Shown here piece after piece: positions 1-7,360 of a DNA stretch of 21,951 bases. The DNA is taken from assembly GCA_003242605.1 (NCBI GenBank), contig QGUZ01000058.1, forward strand, positions 1-21,951, in the 5' to 3' direction. This DNA is from Actinomycetota bacterium (GTDB lineage: Bacteria > Actinomycetota > Actinomycetes > Streptosporangiales > Streptosporangiaceae). Each line of letters starts with the position of its first letter. Within the stretch, counting starts at the first letter, position 1. The position numbers and the translations under genes were made by a program. The notes below the pieces were generated by a model. The model was given only the letters and a program-made list of their open reading frames with translations, was not told where the DNA came from and searched no databases.

Positions 1-3000
1 CCCCGCCCCGCCCCCCCGGCCCCCCGCCGGCCGGGCGCGGGGAGGCGGCGGGGGTTTCCCCCCGCCGCACGCCGTGCCCCGCCCCGCCGTCCCGTGGCGG
101 GTCCTCCCCAGGCGAGCCGTTCTCCAGCAGGCCGGCCACCGTCACACCGGCCAGGCCCTCGGCGGCGTCGGCCAGGTCGGCGGCCATCGGGGAGGCCAGG
201 GCGGTGGCCACGGCCTCGGCGTGGCGGGCGGCCGCGCGCTCGGCCTCGCCGCGCGCCTCGGCGAGGCGGCCCAGCGCGGTGAGCACGTGCGCGCGCATGC
301 CCACGGAGGTGAACGCGCCGCTCTCCGCCCCGGTCCGGGCCGCCGACAGCAGCCGTTCCGCCGCGTCGAGGTCGCCCTCCTGCCGGGCGATCTCGCCGAG
401 CTGGAGCCGTACCGCGGCGGTCAGCTCCGGCCTGCCGAGCCGCCGCTCCAGCCCGCTCAACCGCTCGCAGTCGGCGCGGGCCGCGGCGACGTCGCCGGAG
501 CGCCGCAGCGCGGTGGCCCGCCGGTTGAGCACGTCGGCGAGCTCGTCGAGCGCGCCCAGCTCCTCCAGCAGCGCGAGCGCCTCGTGCCACAGCCGCCAGG
601 CCCGCGCCCAGTCGCCGCGCCAGCTCGCGATCACGGCGAGCCAGTCGAGCGCCTGCGCCGTGCCCCACCGCTCGCCGAGCCGGGCGAACTCGGCGTGGAC
701 CCGCTCCAGTTCGGGCTCGGCCGCGGCGGGCGCGCCGTCGAGCACATTCAGCAGGGCGAGGCCGAGGTCGCCGAGCGCCCGGCTCCACGGGTCGTGCCGG
801 AACATCTCGCCCCGGTCCGCGGGCTCGGCGGGCGGTCCGGCGATCATGGCCCACAGCGCCGTGCCGAACCGGTACCGCATCGGGCGGCCCAGGGACGCGA
901 CGATCTGCCCGGCCCGCCGCCAGTGCGGCGAGCCCGCCTCGGGTACGGCGTGCAGCACGGCCATCACGTACTCCTCGGCCAGCTCGGCCGGCGGCTCCGT
1001 GCCGACGCGGTTGAGCAGGCGCGCGGCGTGCGGCGCGGCCCGGCTGCGCCGCCCGGTGAGCCACCAGTACATGGCGAGCGCGGCGGTGAGCCGCAGCCCG
1101 GTCGCCGGGTCGTGCTCGGCGCTCCACCGCAGCGCCGCCCACAGGTTGGCGTCGTCGGCCGACAGCCGGGCCAGCCGGTCGAGCTGCCCGGCCCCGTAGA
1201 GGTGGTCGTCGGCGCGCCGGGCGAACTCGAGGAACCAGGCCGCGTGCGCCCGCCGTACCCGCTCCTCCTCGCCGCTCTCCGCCAGGCGCTCAAGGCAGAA
1301 CAGGCGGATGGTGTCGAGCATCCGGTACCGCTCGCCGTCGGTCTCCACCAGCGACTTGTCCACCAGCCCGGCGAGCGCGTCCGCCACCGGCGGCCCGCCG
1401 GAGGCGCAGACGTGCTCGACCGCCTCCAGGGTCGCGCCGCCGGTGAAGACGGCGAACCGGCGGGCGAGCGCCTGCTCGGCGGCGTCGAGCAGGCTCCAGC
1501 TCCACTCCACGACCGCGCGCAGCGTGCGGTGCCGGGCCGCCGCGGTGCGGTCGCCGCGGGACAGCAGGCTGAACCGGCCGTGCTCGGCGAGCCGGTCGGC
1601 GATCTCCGCCACGCCGAACGCGCGCACCTGCGCCGCCGCCAGCTCGATCGCGAGCGGCAGGCCGTCGAGGTCGGCGACGATCCGCGAGACGAGGGCGAGC
1701 GTGCCGGGGTCGAGGGAGGCGGGGTCCGGTACGCCGGGGCCGGCGGTCCGGGCTCGCCGGGCGCGGGCGAAGGCCGGCCGTACCGCCGCGGCCCGCTCGA
1801 CGAACAGCCGGACGGCCGGGTACGCCAGCGGGTCCGGGGGCGGCTCGTCGCCGGGCGGCGGGGCGGGGAGCGGGGCGAGCGGGACGAGCCGCTCGCCGGT
1901 GAGGGCGAGGGGTTCCCGGCTGGTGGCGAGGATCCGCAGGCCGGGGCAGGCGGCGAGCAGGTGGCGGGCGAGCGCGGCGGCCTCGGCGACGACGTGTTCG
2001 CAGTTGTCGAGGATGAGCAGCAGCTTTTGGTCGGCGAGCGCGGCGGCGAGCCGCCGCACGAGGCCGGGGCCGTCCGCGGCCGGCGGCCGGAGTGCCGGTT
2101 CCCGCAGCCCGAGCGCCTGCCACACCACCCGCCCCCCCGCCGCGCCCGGGGCCGCCCCCGCCGGGTCCCCGCCGGTCGCCCCGGGCTCGGGCGGGGCGGC
2201 GGGGTCGACGAGGGTGAGGTCGGCGAAGGCGACCGGGGTGCCGGCGGCGAGGCGGCGGGCGTGCTCGATGGCGAGGCGGGTCTTGCCGGTGCCGCCGGGG
2301 CCGACGATGGTGACCAGGCGGGCGTCGCGGAGGGCCGCGAGGTGGGCCAGCTCGTCCTCGCGGCCGACGAAGCCGGTGAGCTGGGCGGGCGGGCCGGTCA
2401 GCGCGGCCTGTTCCCGGCGGCCGCGCAGGATCTCCAGGTGGAGGGCGGCGAGCTCGGGGGACGGGTCGGCGCCCAGCTCGTCGGCGAGCAGGCGGCGGCC
2501 CTCCTCGAACACGGCGAGCGCCTCGGCCTGCCGGCCGGCCGCGTGCAGGGCGCGCATGAGGAGGCCGCGGGCGCGCTCGCGCAGGGGGTGGGCGGACAGC
2601 AGCTCGCGCAGCCCGGCGACGGGCGGTGCGGCGCCGGGAAGCGCGAGCTCGGCCTCGTACCGGTCCTCGGCCGCGGCGAGCCGCAGCTCGTCGAGCCGGA
2701 CCGCCTGCGCGGCGGCGAACGGCGCGTCGGCGACGTCGGCGAAGGCGGGGCCGCGCCACAGGCCGAGCGCCTCGCGCAGCGTGCGCGCGGCGGCGGCGTG
2801 CCGCCCGGCGGCGAGCAGGGCGCGGCCCTCCCGCGCGAGCCGCTCGAAGCGGTGCAGGTCCACGTCGTCGGGGTCCACGGCGAGGCGATAGCCGTACCCA
2901 TGGGTCTCGATCAGGCCGCGCGGCAGCCGCCGCCGCAGCCGGGACACCTGGGCCTGTATCGCGTTGGCCGCGCCGGCCGGCGGGCGGTCGCCGTACTGGC

Positions 3001-3145
3001 CGTCGATGAGGCGGTCGAGGCCGACCACCCGCCCGGCGTCGAGCAGCAGCATCGCGAGCAGCGCGCGCGGCCGCGGGCCGCCGACCGGGATCGGCTCACC
3101 GGCGTCGTTCCGTACCTCGAGCGGCCCCAGGACGCGAAACTGCAC
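1..3145 (-). CDS. SARP/AfsR-type transcriptional regulator (BTAD + NB-ARC/STAND), 3' end beyond window
   Basis: This is a large cytoplasmic regulator read from a GTG at 3145 (VQFRVLGPLEV, the usual SARP opening) without a stop to the window edge, about 1048 codons. In order I see an OmpR-type winged helix (about residues 1-90), a bacterial transcriptional activation domain (about 95-240), an NTPase module with Walker A GPGGTGKT near residue 282, Walker B LLLILDNCEH near 375 and the sensor ATSREPL near 407, then a long helical, TPR-like Ala/Leu/Arg-rich region (about 650-1000). The family normally activates nearby genes after nucleotide-dependent oligomerisation. The gene starts 35 bp after fmdA, so it may share that transcript. 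A GGGAGG abuts the GTG with no spacer, so initiation is unusual or the start is slightly off. The last 35 or so codons are Gly/Pro/Arg low complexity, so the stop is probably just outside. The target genes are unknown. Confidence 0.9.
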   Translation of the reverse strand, partial: MQFRVLGPLEVRNDAGEPIPVGGPRPRALLAMLLLDAGRVVGLDRLIDGQYGDRPPAGAANAIQAQVSRLRRRLPRGLIETHGYGYRLAVDPDDVDLHRFERLAREGRALLAAGRHAAAARTLREALGLWRGPAFADVADAPFAAAQAVRLDELRLAAAEDRYEAELALPGAAPPVAGLRELLSAHPLRERARGLLMRALHAAGRQAEALAVFEEGRRLLADELGADPSPELAALHLEILRGRREQAALTGPPAQLTGFVGREDELAHLAALRDARLVTIVGPGGTGKTRLAIEHARRLAAGTPVAFADLTLVDPAAPPEPGATGGDPAGAAPGAAGGRVVWQALGLREPALRPPAADGPGLVRRLAAALADQKLLLILDNCEHVVAEAAALARHLLAACPGLRILATSREPLALTGERLVPLAPLPAPPPGDEPPPDPLAYPAVRLFVERAAAVRPAFARARRARTAGPGVPDPASLDPGTLALVSRIVADLDGLPLAIELAAAQVRAFGVAEIADRLAEHGRFSLLSRGDRTAAARHRTLRAVVEWSWSLLDAAEQALARRFAVFTGGATLEAVEHVCASGGPPVADALAGLVDKSLVETDGERYRMLDTIRLFCLERLAESGEEERVRRAHAAWFLEFARRADDHLYGAGQLDRLARLSADDANLWAALRWSAEHDPATGLRLTAALAMYWWLTGRRSRAAPHAARLLNRVGTEPPAELAEEYVMAVLHAVPEAGSPHWRRAGQIVASLGRPMRYRFGTALWAMIAGPPAEPADRGEMFRHDPWSRALGDLGLALLNVLDGAPAAAEPELERVHAEFARLGERWGTAQALDWLAVIASWRGDWARAWRLWHEALALLEELGALDELADVLNRRATALRRSGDVAAARADCERLSGLERRLGRPELTAAVRLQLGEIARQEGDLDAAERLLSAARTGAESGAFTSVGMRAHVLTALGRLAEARGEAERAAARHAEAVATALASPMAADLADAAEGLAGVTVAGLLENGSPGEDPPRDGGAGHGVRRGETPAASPRPAGGGPGGRGG

Positions 3146-3180
3146 CCTCCCGATTCTTCACCAGAAACCGTGCGCGCCGG

Positions 3181-4437
3181 TCAGGAGGCGGCGGCGCGGG
3201 GCGCCTTGGTGCCCTCGGGGATGCGGTACGGCGTGCCCGAGCCGGGGCGCACGTCGAAGTCGAAGATCGCGGTCGGGATGTAGATGGTGGCGCACGCGTT
3301 CGGGATGTCGACGACGCCGGAGAGGCGGCCCTCGATCGGGGCGGCGCCGAGGAGCAGGTAGGCCTGCTCGGGGCTGTAGCCGAAGGTGGTCAGGTAGTTG
3401 ATCGCGTGGAGGCAGGCCCGCTGGTAGGAGAGGTACGGGTCGAGGTAGCGCTGCTCGCCGTCGAGGGTGACCGAGACGCCGGAGAACGCGAGCCACTCGC
3501 TGTACTGCGGCGCGGTGCGGCCCGGCATGAAGATGGTGTTCTCGCCGACGTGGTACTTCTCCATGCCGCCCTTGATGAGGTCGACGTGCAGGTCGACGAA
3601 GCCGCCCATCTCGATGGCGCCGCAGAAGGTGATCTCGCCGTCGCCCTGGGAGAAGTGCAGGTCGCCGAGGGAGAGGTTCGCCCCGGGGACGAAGACCGGG
3701 TAGAAGACGCGGGTGCCGATCGTGAGGTTCTTGATGTCCTGGTTGCCGCCGTTCTCGCGGGGCGGCGCGGTGCGGGCGGCCTCGCGGGCGACGCGGTCGA
3801 ACTCGGACTCGGGGACCGCGCCGAGGATGGCGCCGTCCGGCTCGGGCGGGAGGGCGAGCGGGGGCACCCGGTTCGGGTCGGTCTCGATCAGCGCGCGCTC
3901 GCGGGCGTTCCACTTGGCGAGCAGCTCGTGCGACGGGGCGGTGCCCATGAGGCCGATGTGCGGGATGCCGACGAACGACACCGCGGGGATGTGCCGCGAG
4001 GTGGCCGTCTGCCCGGAGAAGTCCCAGATCGCCTTGTACGCGTCGGGGAACTGGTCGGTGAGGAAGCCGCCGCCGTTCTTCTTGGCGAAGATGCCGGTGT
4101 AGCCCCAGCCCTGACCGGCGAGCGGGCCGCTGTCCTCGCCGGGGATCGGCCCCATGTCGAGGATGTCCACGATGAGCAGGTCGCCGGGTTCGGCGCCCTC
4201 GACGGCGAACGGGCCGCTGAGCGCGTGCACCCGGTTGAGCGGGGCGTTGAGGATGTCCTCGGCGGAGTCGTCGTTGCGGATCGCGCCGTCGAACCACTCG
4301 CGGCAGTGCACCCGGAAGCTGTCGCCCGGCTTGACCGTGGCCACCGGCGGGATCTCGGGGTGCCACCGGTTGTGACCGACCTTGGCCTGTTCGGTGAAGC
4401 TCTTGGTCGAGTCGAGCGGGAAGATCAGTTCAGGCAC
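3181..4437 (-). CDS. fmdA: acetamidase/formamidase
   Basis: This 418-aa protein is a full-length member of the FmdA_AmdA family, which hydrolyses formamide or short aliphatic amides to the acid plus ammonia in the cytoplasm. Recognisable family stretches are VGHNRWHPEIPP near residue 20, REWFDGAIRNDD near 46, HALSGPFAVEGAEPGDLL near 70-87, HIGLMGTAPS near 160 and FCGAIEMGGFVDLHVDL near 250-266. The start is a GTG at 4437, preceded by AAAGGAG at good spacing; no better in-frame start exists. It follows the zinc-ribbon gene fmdB by 27 bp, a classic pairing for this family, and is followed 35 bp later by the SARP regulator. No amide or urea transporter is adjacent. Formamidase versus acetamidase specificity cannot be read from the sequence. 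Confidence 0.92.
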   Translation of the reverse strand: MPELIFPLDSTKSFTEQAKVGHNRWHPEIPPVATVKPGDSFRVHCREWFDGAIRNDDSAEDILNAPLNRVHALSGPFAVEGAEPGDLLIVDILDMGPIPGEDSGPLAGQGWGYTGIFAKKNGGGFLTDQFPDAYKAIWDFSGQTATSRHIPAVSFVGIPHIGLMGTAPSHELLAKWNARERALIETDPNRVPPLALPPEPDGAILGAVPESEFDRVAREAARTAPPRENGGNQDIKNLTIGTRVFYPVFVPGANLSLGDLHFSQGDGEITFCGAIEMGGFVDLHVDLIKGGMEKYHVGENTIFMPGRTAPQYSEWLAFSGVSVTLDGEQRYLDPYLSYQRACLHAINYLTTFGYSPEQAYLLLGAAPIEGRLSGVVDIPNACATIYIPTAIFDFDVRPGSGTPYRIPEGTKAPRAAAS

Positions 4438-4464
4438 GGCTGGCTCCTTTCCAGGCGGGTACGG

Positions 4465-4746
4465 TCACGGACGCGGCAGGCGGCGGACGGCCGGATGGGT
4501 GGCGACGGAGGTGGTGGCCCGGCGCGGCGGGAGGGACGTGACGACCTCGGGCTCGTAGGCGCTGCGTTCGGCGCGCTGCATCGCGGCCGACAGGGCGGCG
4601 GGCGTACGGTTCAGCATCGGCGGGGTGAACACCCGCGTCGCGGTCGTGCCGCACTCCGGGCACGGGACGGTGGCGGGTGCGGTGCCGATCGGAAAGGCGA
4701 CCTCGATGTCGGCGCACTGCATGCAGCGATAGCCGTATATCGCCAT
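4465..4746 (-). CDS. fmdB: FmdB-family zinc ribbon protein
   Basis: This is a 93-aa protein. It opens with MAIYGYRCMQC and carries two CxxC knuckles (Cys8/Cys11 and Cys29/Cys32) typical of the FmdB/CxxC_CxxC_SSSS zinc ribbon, followed by an unstructured basic tail. FmdB was named as a putative regulator of formamidase expression; its molecular role is not well established. I chose the ATG at 4746 because the ribbon begins there and GAGAGGGAA lies just upstream. An in-frame ATG at 4851 would add 35 residues with no family similarity. The gene leads fmdA by 27 bp on the same strand, so the two are almost certainly co-transcribed. Confidence 0.88.
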   Translation of the reverse strand: MAIYGYRCMQCADIEVAFPIGTAPATVPCPECGTTATRVFTPPMLNRTPAALSAAMQRAERSAYEPEVVTSLPPRRATTSVATHPAVRRLPRP

Positions 4747-5470
4747 GCGAATTCCCTCTCGTTTCCGTTCGCGCGAATCCGACGTGAAAGCGCCTCGGCG
4801 TACGCCGTTCCCGACGGCTCGGCCTGCGACAACCGGCCCAGAAGAGGGCACTCAAGCAATTTAATGGGCGATCCGCCCGAAATCGATCTCACATCGGCCA
4901 AGCTTGCTCGCGGAGTACGGCAAGGGACGGCGTACCGCGACAAAACATCGACAAGGCGTTCGCCATGAGAACGCCGATGAAAATCGCCGGGAAATTCGCC
5001 GTCCGCTCGGCACGCCCGTGCCGCCCCGATCCCCGCTGCGGTCCGCGCGGTTTCCGCGCGCGGGCGGCAGGGAACGGCTCGGCGGCCGCGGCCGGGGCCG
5101 AGCGCGGCCTACGGCGGTGGCCGGGCGGTACGGCTCGGCCGGGGCCGCCGGCCCGGAGGAGGCGGGGCCGTTACCGTGCCCGAGGGCCGGCGCCGCCGCG
5201 CCCGGACCGGGCCCGGGAGCGGTGACGCGAAAGGGCGTCCTTTCCCCGACGCCCCCGTCTCGATCCAGCTCGTCAGCACCGGTAACGCGACCGGCGGCGA
5301 CCCGGGATCGGACACGGGCCTCCCCTTTCGTCCGGCAACATTCGGCCGCCCGGGGTAACGCGGCCCCTCCGGCGGCACCTGCGGCCTCGGGCCGCACGGA
5401 ACGCGACGCGGGATCGGGTGATCACCTCACCGACCCCGCGCAATAGCGACATAACGCCGCAGGCACACAG
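4747..5470. other. non-coding interval upstream of fmdB
   Basis: I see no convincing gene in these 724 bases. Open frames on both strands are Arg/Pro/Gly-rich and lack a ribosome binding site. The fmdB promoter should lie in the left part, read on the minus strand. Small symmetries are a 10-bp palindrome GGCGTACGCC at 4798-4807, an inverted repeat GGGCG-atc-CGCCC at 4866-4878, next to an AT-rich patch (4855-4865) that could hold a -10 region, and GGCGTTC/GAACGCC at 4954-4974. None can be assigned a function from sequence alone. Confidence 0.5.
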
Positions 5471-5562
5471 ATATGGGGTCAAATAGGTCGTTTTGCACAC
5501 CTGTCACTCACTATCGAGTGCCGGATCCCCCGGGAGAAGAGGTGTGGCCGCATCCGGACGCG
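5471..5562 (+). repeat. dispersed intergenic element, copy 1
   Basis: This stretch is a diverged duplicate of 6964-7054. The first 48 bases align without a gap and match at 33 positions, including an unbroken 14-base core CACTCACTATCGAG (5505-5518). After a 1-2 base indel region a second block matches: GAGAA near 5534, TGGCCGCA at 5545-5552 and CGGACGCG at 5555-5562. Copy 1 also has a 5-bp inverted repeat CACTC/GAGTG (5505-5520) inside CACACCT/AGGTGTG (5496-5502 and 5540-5546). The layout resembles a promoter followed by a purine-rich ribosome site and a start (GTG GCC GCA TCC GGA) whose frame stops after 11 codons. A duplicated gene head or regulatory element is inferred, not shown. Confidence 0.6.
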
Positions 5563-6207
5563 AAGACACACAGGCGTAACACCCGCATTCCCACGGGCAC
5601 CACCCGCACCGGGCACCACAAAAAAGGCCGGCCCGATTTCGCAATTACCGCCTATCCCAACCCGGCCGATATCCGGGACCGCACCCGCCCGGATCACCGG
5701 CCTTCCCCGCTGCACCCTCGCCGTGGCCCGCGGAGAGCATGGCCGCCGTCGCTCGCAGCGCCGCAATACGCCCGCGGCCTACGACCTCGCGCCGCCGCAC
5801 CAGACACGCGCGCACCGTTTCCGGTATGGATCGGCCGGGCGTGGCCCCCGATGTGCCACGCCCGGCCGGTACGGCAGGCGCGCGGGTTCGGCCTCATGCG
5901 ACCGACGAGATCGCCGATGCCGCCCTAGGGGTCACCGCGCGGCGCGTTTCCGCTTCGGCCCTGACCGAAAACGAGGAATCCCCGGCCATGAGCGAGACAG
6001 GGAAGGGGGACGCGGAAACGCTCCGGCGTAGGGCCGCATCGCGGTCCCATCGGCCCGGCCATCGGCGCCGGCCGCACGCTTATTCGTGCGAGCCCGGGGA
6101 CGTCACGGCGTCGGTGGCGCGACGTCGCCCGGTGAGGGGATCGTCAGTCGCGTCTCAGCCATCGGCGGATGCAGCGCACCAACCGTTCCCACCAGGGTGT
6201 TCGCGAG
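5563..6207. other. non-coding interval with hairpins
   Basis: There is no supported gene here. The interval contains a 9-base direct repeat GGGCACCAC (5595-5603 and 5611-5619), an A6 tract at 5619-5625, a very strong perfect hairpin at 5830-5870 (listed separately), and a smaller hairpin CGCACG-cttatt-CGTGCG at 6073-6090. The short hairpin and the larger one both lie downstream of the coiled-coil gene on the minus strand, so either could end its transcript. A plus-strand frame opening at an ATG at 5988 lacks a clear ribosome site and runs antisense into the next gene. Confidence 0.45.
5830..5870. terminator. strong perfect hairpin, possible bidirectional terminator
   Basis: CGGCCGGGCGTGGC (5832-5845) pairs perfectly with 5855-5868 around a 9-base loop. 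A G-U and an A-T pair extend the stem to 16. No T-run follows on either strand, which is common for actinobacterial terminators. It lies about 340 bp past the stop of the minus-strand coiled-coil gene. It could equally be a non-terminator structural element. Confidence 0.45.
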
Positions 6208-6813
6208 TCAACTTTTGGAATCACCCCCGGGCGGGGCCTCGTCCGGCCCAGGCGCCGCCGCACTCGACGGATCGGGCGGCGCGTCCTGGGGCGGTCCCTC
6301 TCCGGACTGCGGATCGGCGGACGAGGCAGGTCCCGGAGCGTCGCCGGTGACCGGCGTGCCCGCGTCCGCGCCCGCTGCCGTGCCCTTCGCAGCGCCCTCG
6401 CGGCACTGGCGCGCGTCTCTGAGGAGCTCCTCGAGGAGGTCCGCCACGCGCTCCTTGGACGAGGCGGCTCGCTCCAGGGCCGGCTTCATATCGGTCAGCA
6501 GCGCGACTATCTCCTTCTTGCATCCGTGCGGATCGGCCGCCTTCTCCTCGGCCTCCTGGACCCGCCGCGTCTCCTTGCCGATCTCGGACCTCACGCGGCG
6601 CAGCAGTTCGCGCCGCGCCTGCTCGACGGCCGCCATGGCCCGCTCACGGTGGCCCTCGTACTCCGCGATCGCGGCGAGCACCTCCTCGCCGAGGGCCGGG
6701 AAGTCGAACAGGTCCTGCAGCGGAATGCGCCCCTCCTCCTCCCTCGGCGCGTCCGCCACGATCGCGTCCCTGAGCGCGTTCAGCTTTTTCAGTCTGGCGT
6801 CGAGCCCGGACAA
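6208..6813 (-). CDS. hypothetical coiled-coil protein, TTG start
   Basis: This is a 201-aa protein that I cannot assign to a family. Residues 1-140 are strongly helical and charged, with long Glu/Arg/Lys/Ala heptad-like runs (for example around EQARRELLRRVRSEIGKE) and only two cysteines, in DPHGCKKE and ARQCREG. Residues 140-201 are a disordered Ala/Pro/Gly/Asp tail. There is no signal peptide or membrane segment, so it is probably cytoplasmic. The start is a TTG at 6813, supported by GGGGAGG five bases upstream and by the absence of an ATG in a sensible place. It stands alone between the two copies of the dispersed element, with an inverted repeat GGTAA-N5-TTACC about 50 bp upstream. A scaffold or a partner of a larger complex is possible, but this is only inference. 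Confidence 0.72.
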   Translation of the reverse strand: MSGLDARLKKLNALRDAIVADAPREEEGRIPLQDLFDFPALGEEVLAAIAEYEGHRERAMAAVEQARRELLRRVRSEIGKETRRVQEAEEKAADPHGCKKEIVALLTDMKPALERAASSKERVADLLEELLRDARQCREGAAKGTAAGADAGTPVTGDAPGPASSADPQSGEGPPQDAPPDPSSAAAPGPDEAPPGGDSKS

Positions 6814-6860
6814 CGGACCTCCCCTTTTCTCCCGATTCCGACGAGATATTGGGACGGCCG

Positions 6861-6875
6861 GGTAAACGTGTTACC
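6861..6875. promoter_or_regulatory. inverted repeat GGTAA-N5-TTACC upstream of coiled-coil gene
   Basis: Perfect 5-5-5 symmetry centred about 55 bp before the TTG start of the minus-strand coiled-coil gene. The position suits an operator or the edge of its promoter. An AT-rich patch (6844-6850) between this site and the gene could be the -10 region. Confidence 0.35.
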
Positions 6876-6963
6876 GCTGGCACCGTTCGGGACCTGGAAA
6901 ACGGCAAGGAACCGAAGGAGAACACACCGATCCCGCACCGGCGCAGGAAAGGTGGACGCGGGG

Positions 6964-7054
6964 ATATGTGGTCAGGTGGGCCGCTCGAGAAACTCACCAC
7001 TCACTATCGAGCGGCGATGCACCTGAGAAAAGGGGATGGCCGCAAGCGGACGCG
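6964..7054 (+). repeat. dispersed intergenic element, copy 2
   Basis: This is the partner of 5471-5562, in the same orientation and 1.49 kb away. It keeps the 14-base core (6998-7011), a purine-rich GAGAAAAGGGG at 7025-7035, then ATGGCCGCA at 7036-7044 and CGGACGCG at 7047-7054. In this copy the ATG opens a 58-codon frame (7036-7212) that runs into the metK terminator region and resembles no protein I know. An 8-bp inverted repeat CCGCTCGA/TCGAGCGG (6981-6988 and 7007-7014) replaces the hairpin seen in copy 1, so the fold is not conserved although the primary sequence is. Confidence 0.6.
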
Positions 7055-7175
7055 GGATCCACGCCCCCGGGTCACCCGGAGTCCACACGCAGAACCGGGT
7101 CACCAACCGAAACAGAATGGGGCGGAGTGTTTCCGCGGTTAGACGATCCCCCGTTCGCGATCGGCGCATAATGGC

Positions 7176-7204
7176 AAAAAACCGCCGAATCCCCCATTCG
7201 GCGG
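7176..7204 (-). terminator. intrinsic terminator of metK (distal)
   Basis: Read on the minus strand, a perfect 9-bp stem CCGCCGAAT/ATTCGGCGG with a GGGGG loop is followed directly by TTTTTT (A-run at 7176-7181 on plus). This is a textbook rho-independent terminator about 155 bp beyond the metK stop. Confidence 0.85.
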
Positions 7205-7210
7205 CAAAAT

Positions 7211-7250
7211 AAGAAAGCGTCACCGCCCGCGACCGCGCGCGGGCGTGACG
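7211..7250 (-). terminator. intrinsic terminator of metK (proximal)
   Basis: On the minus strand a 13-bp stem (CGTCAC/GTGACG plus GCCCGCG/CGCGGGC, one bulged base) is followed by a T-rich tract ending in TTATTTT. It comes first after metK, and the second terminator follows within about 15 bases. Confidence 0.75.
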
Positions 7251-7360
7251 GCGCGCGAGGACGTGTGGGCCCGGAGCCTCCCGTCCTCGCATTCCGCGGC
7301 CCGGCAGGGGCGGACACGGCCGGCCACCGGCCCCTGCCCGGCGTCACGACCCGCCGCGCC

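Larger units (their letters stand above)
6814..7360. other. intergenic region between metK and coiled-coil gene
   Basis: Besides copy 2 of the dispersed element and the two metK terminators, this gap contains a 13-base palindrome CCGGGT-c-ACCCGG at 7067-7079, whose CCGGGTCACC half recurs near 7097. No gene is supported on either strand. Confidence 0.5.

Noticed and set aside
1..60. C-rich low-complexity sequence at the left edge as a structural element
   Set aside because: It stays in frame with the SARP regulator and is most simply its low-complexity C-terminus or the sequence just beyond it.
74..3283. Plus-strand open frame of over 1000 codons
   Set aside because: It is antisense to the SARP regulator, is Arg/Gly/Pro-rich with no domains, and arises from the GC-rich third positions of the real gene.
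5988..6350. Plus-strand frame beginning MSETGKGDAETL
   Set aside because: The first residues look plausible, but the rest is Arg/Pro-rich and antisense to the coiled-coil gene, and no clear ribosome site precedes it.
7036..7212. 58-codon frame following copy 2 of the dispersed element
   Set aside because: It has a good purine-rich site and ATG, but the protein is featureless, runs into the metK terminators, and the equivalent frame in copy 1 stops after 11 codons.
4747..7360. Mobile element, tRNA or CRISPR in the gene-poor stretch
   Set aside because: There is no transposase, integrase, tRNA T-arm motif or regularly spaced repeats. The two 90-bp copies are too few and too diverged for an array.
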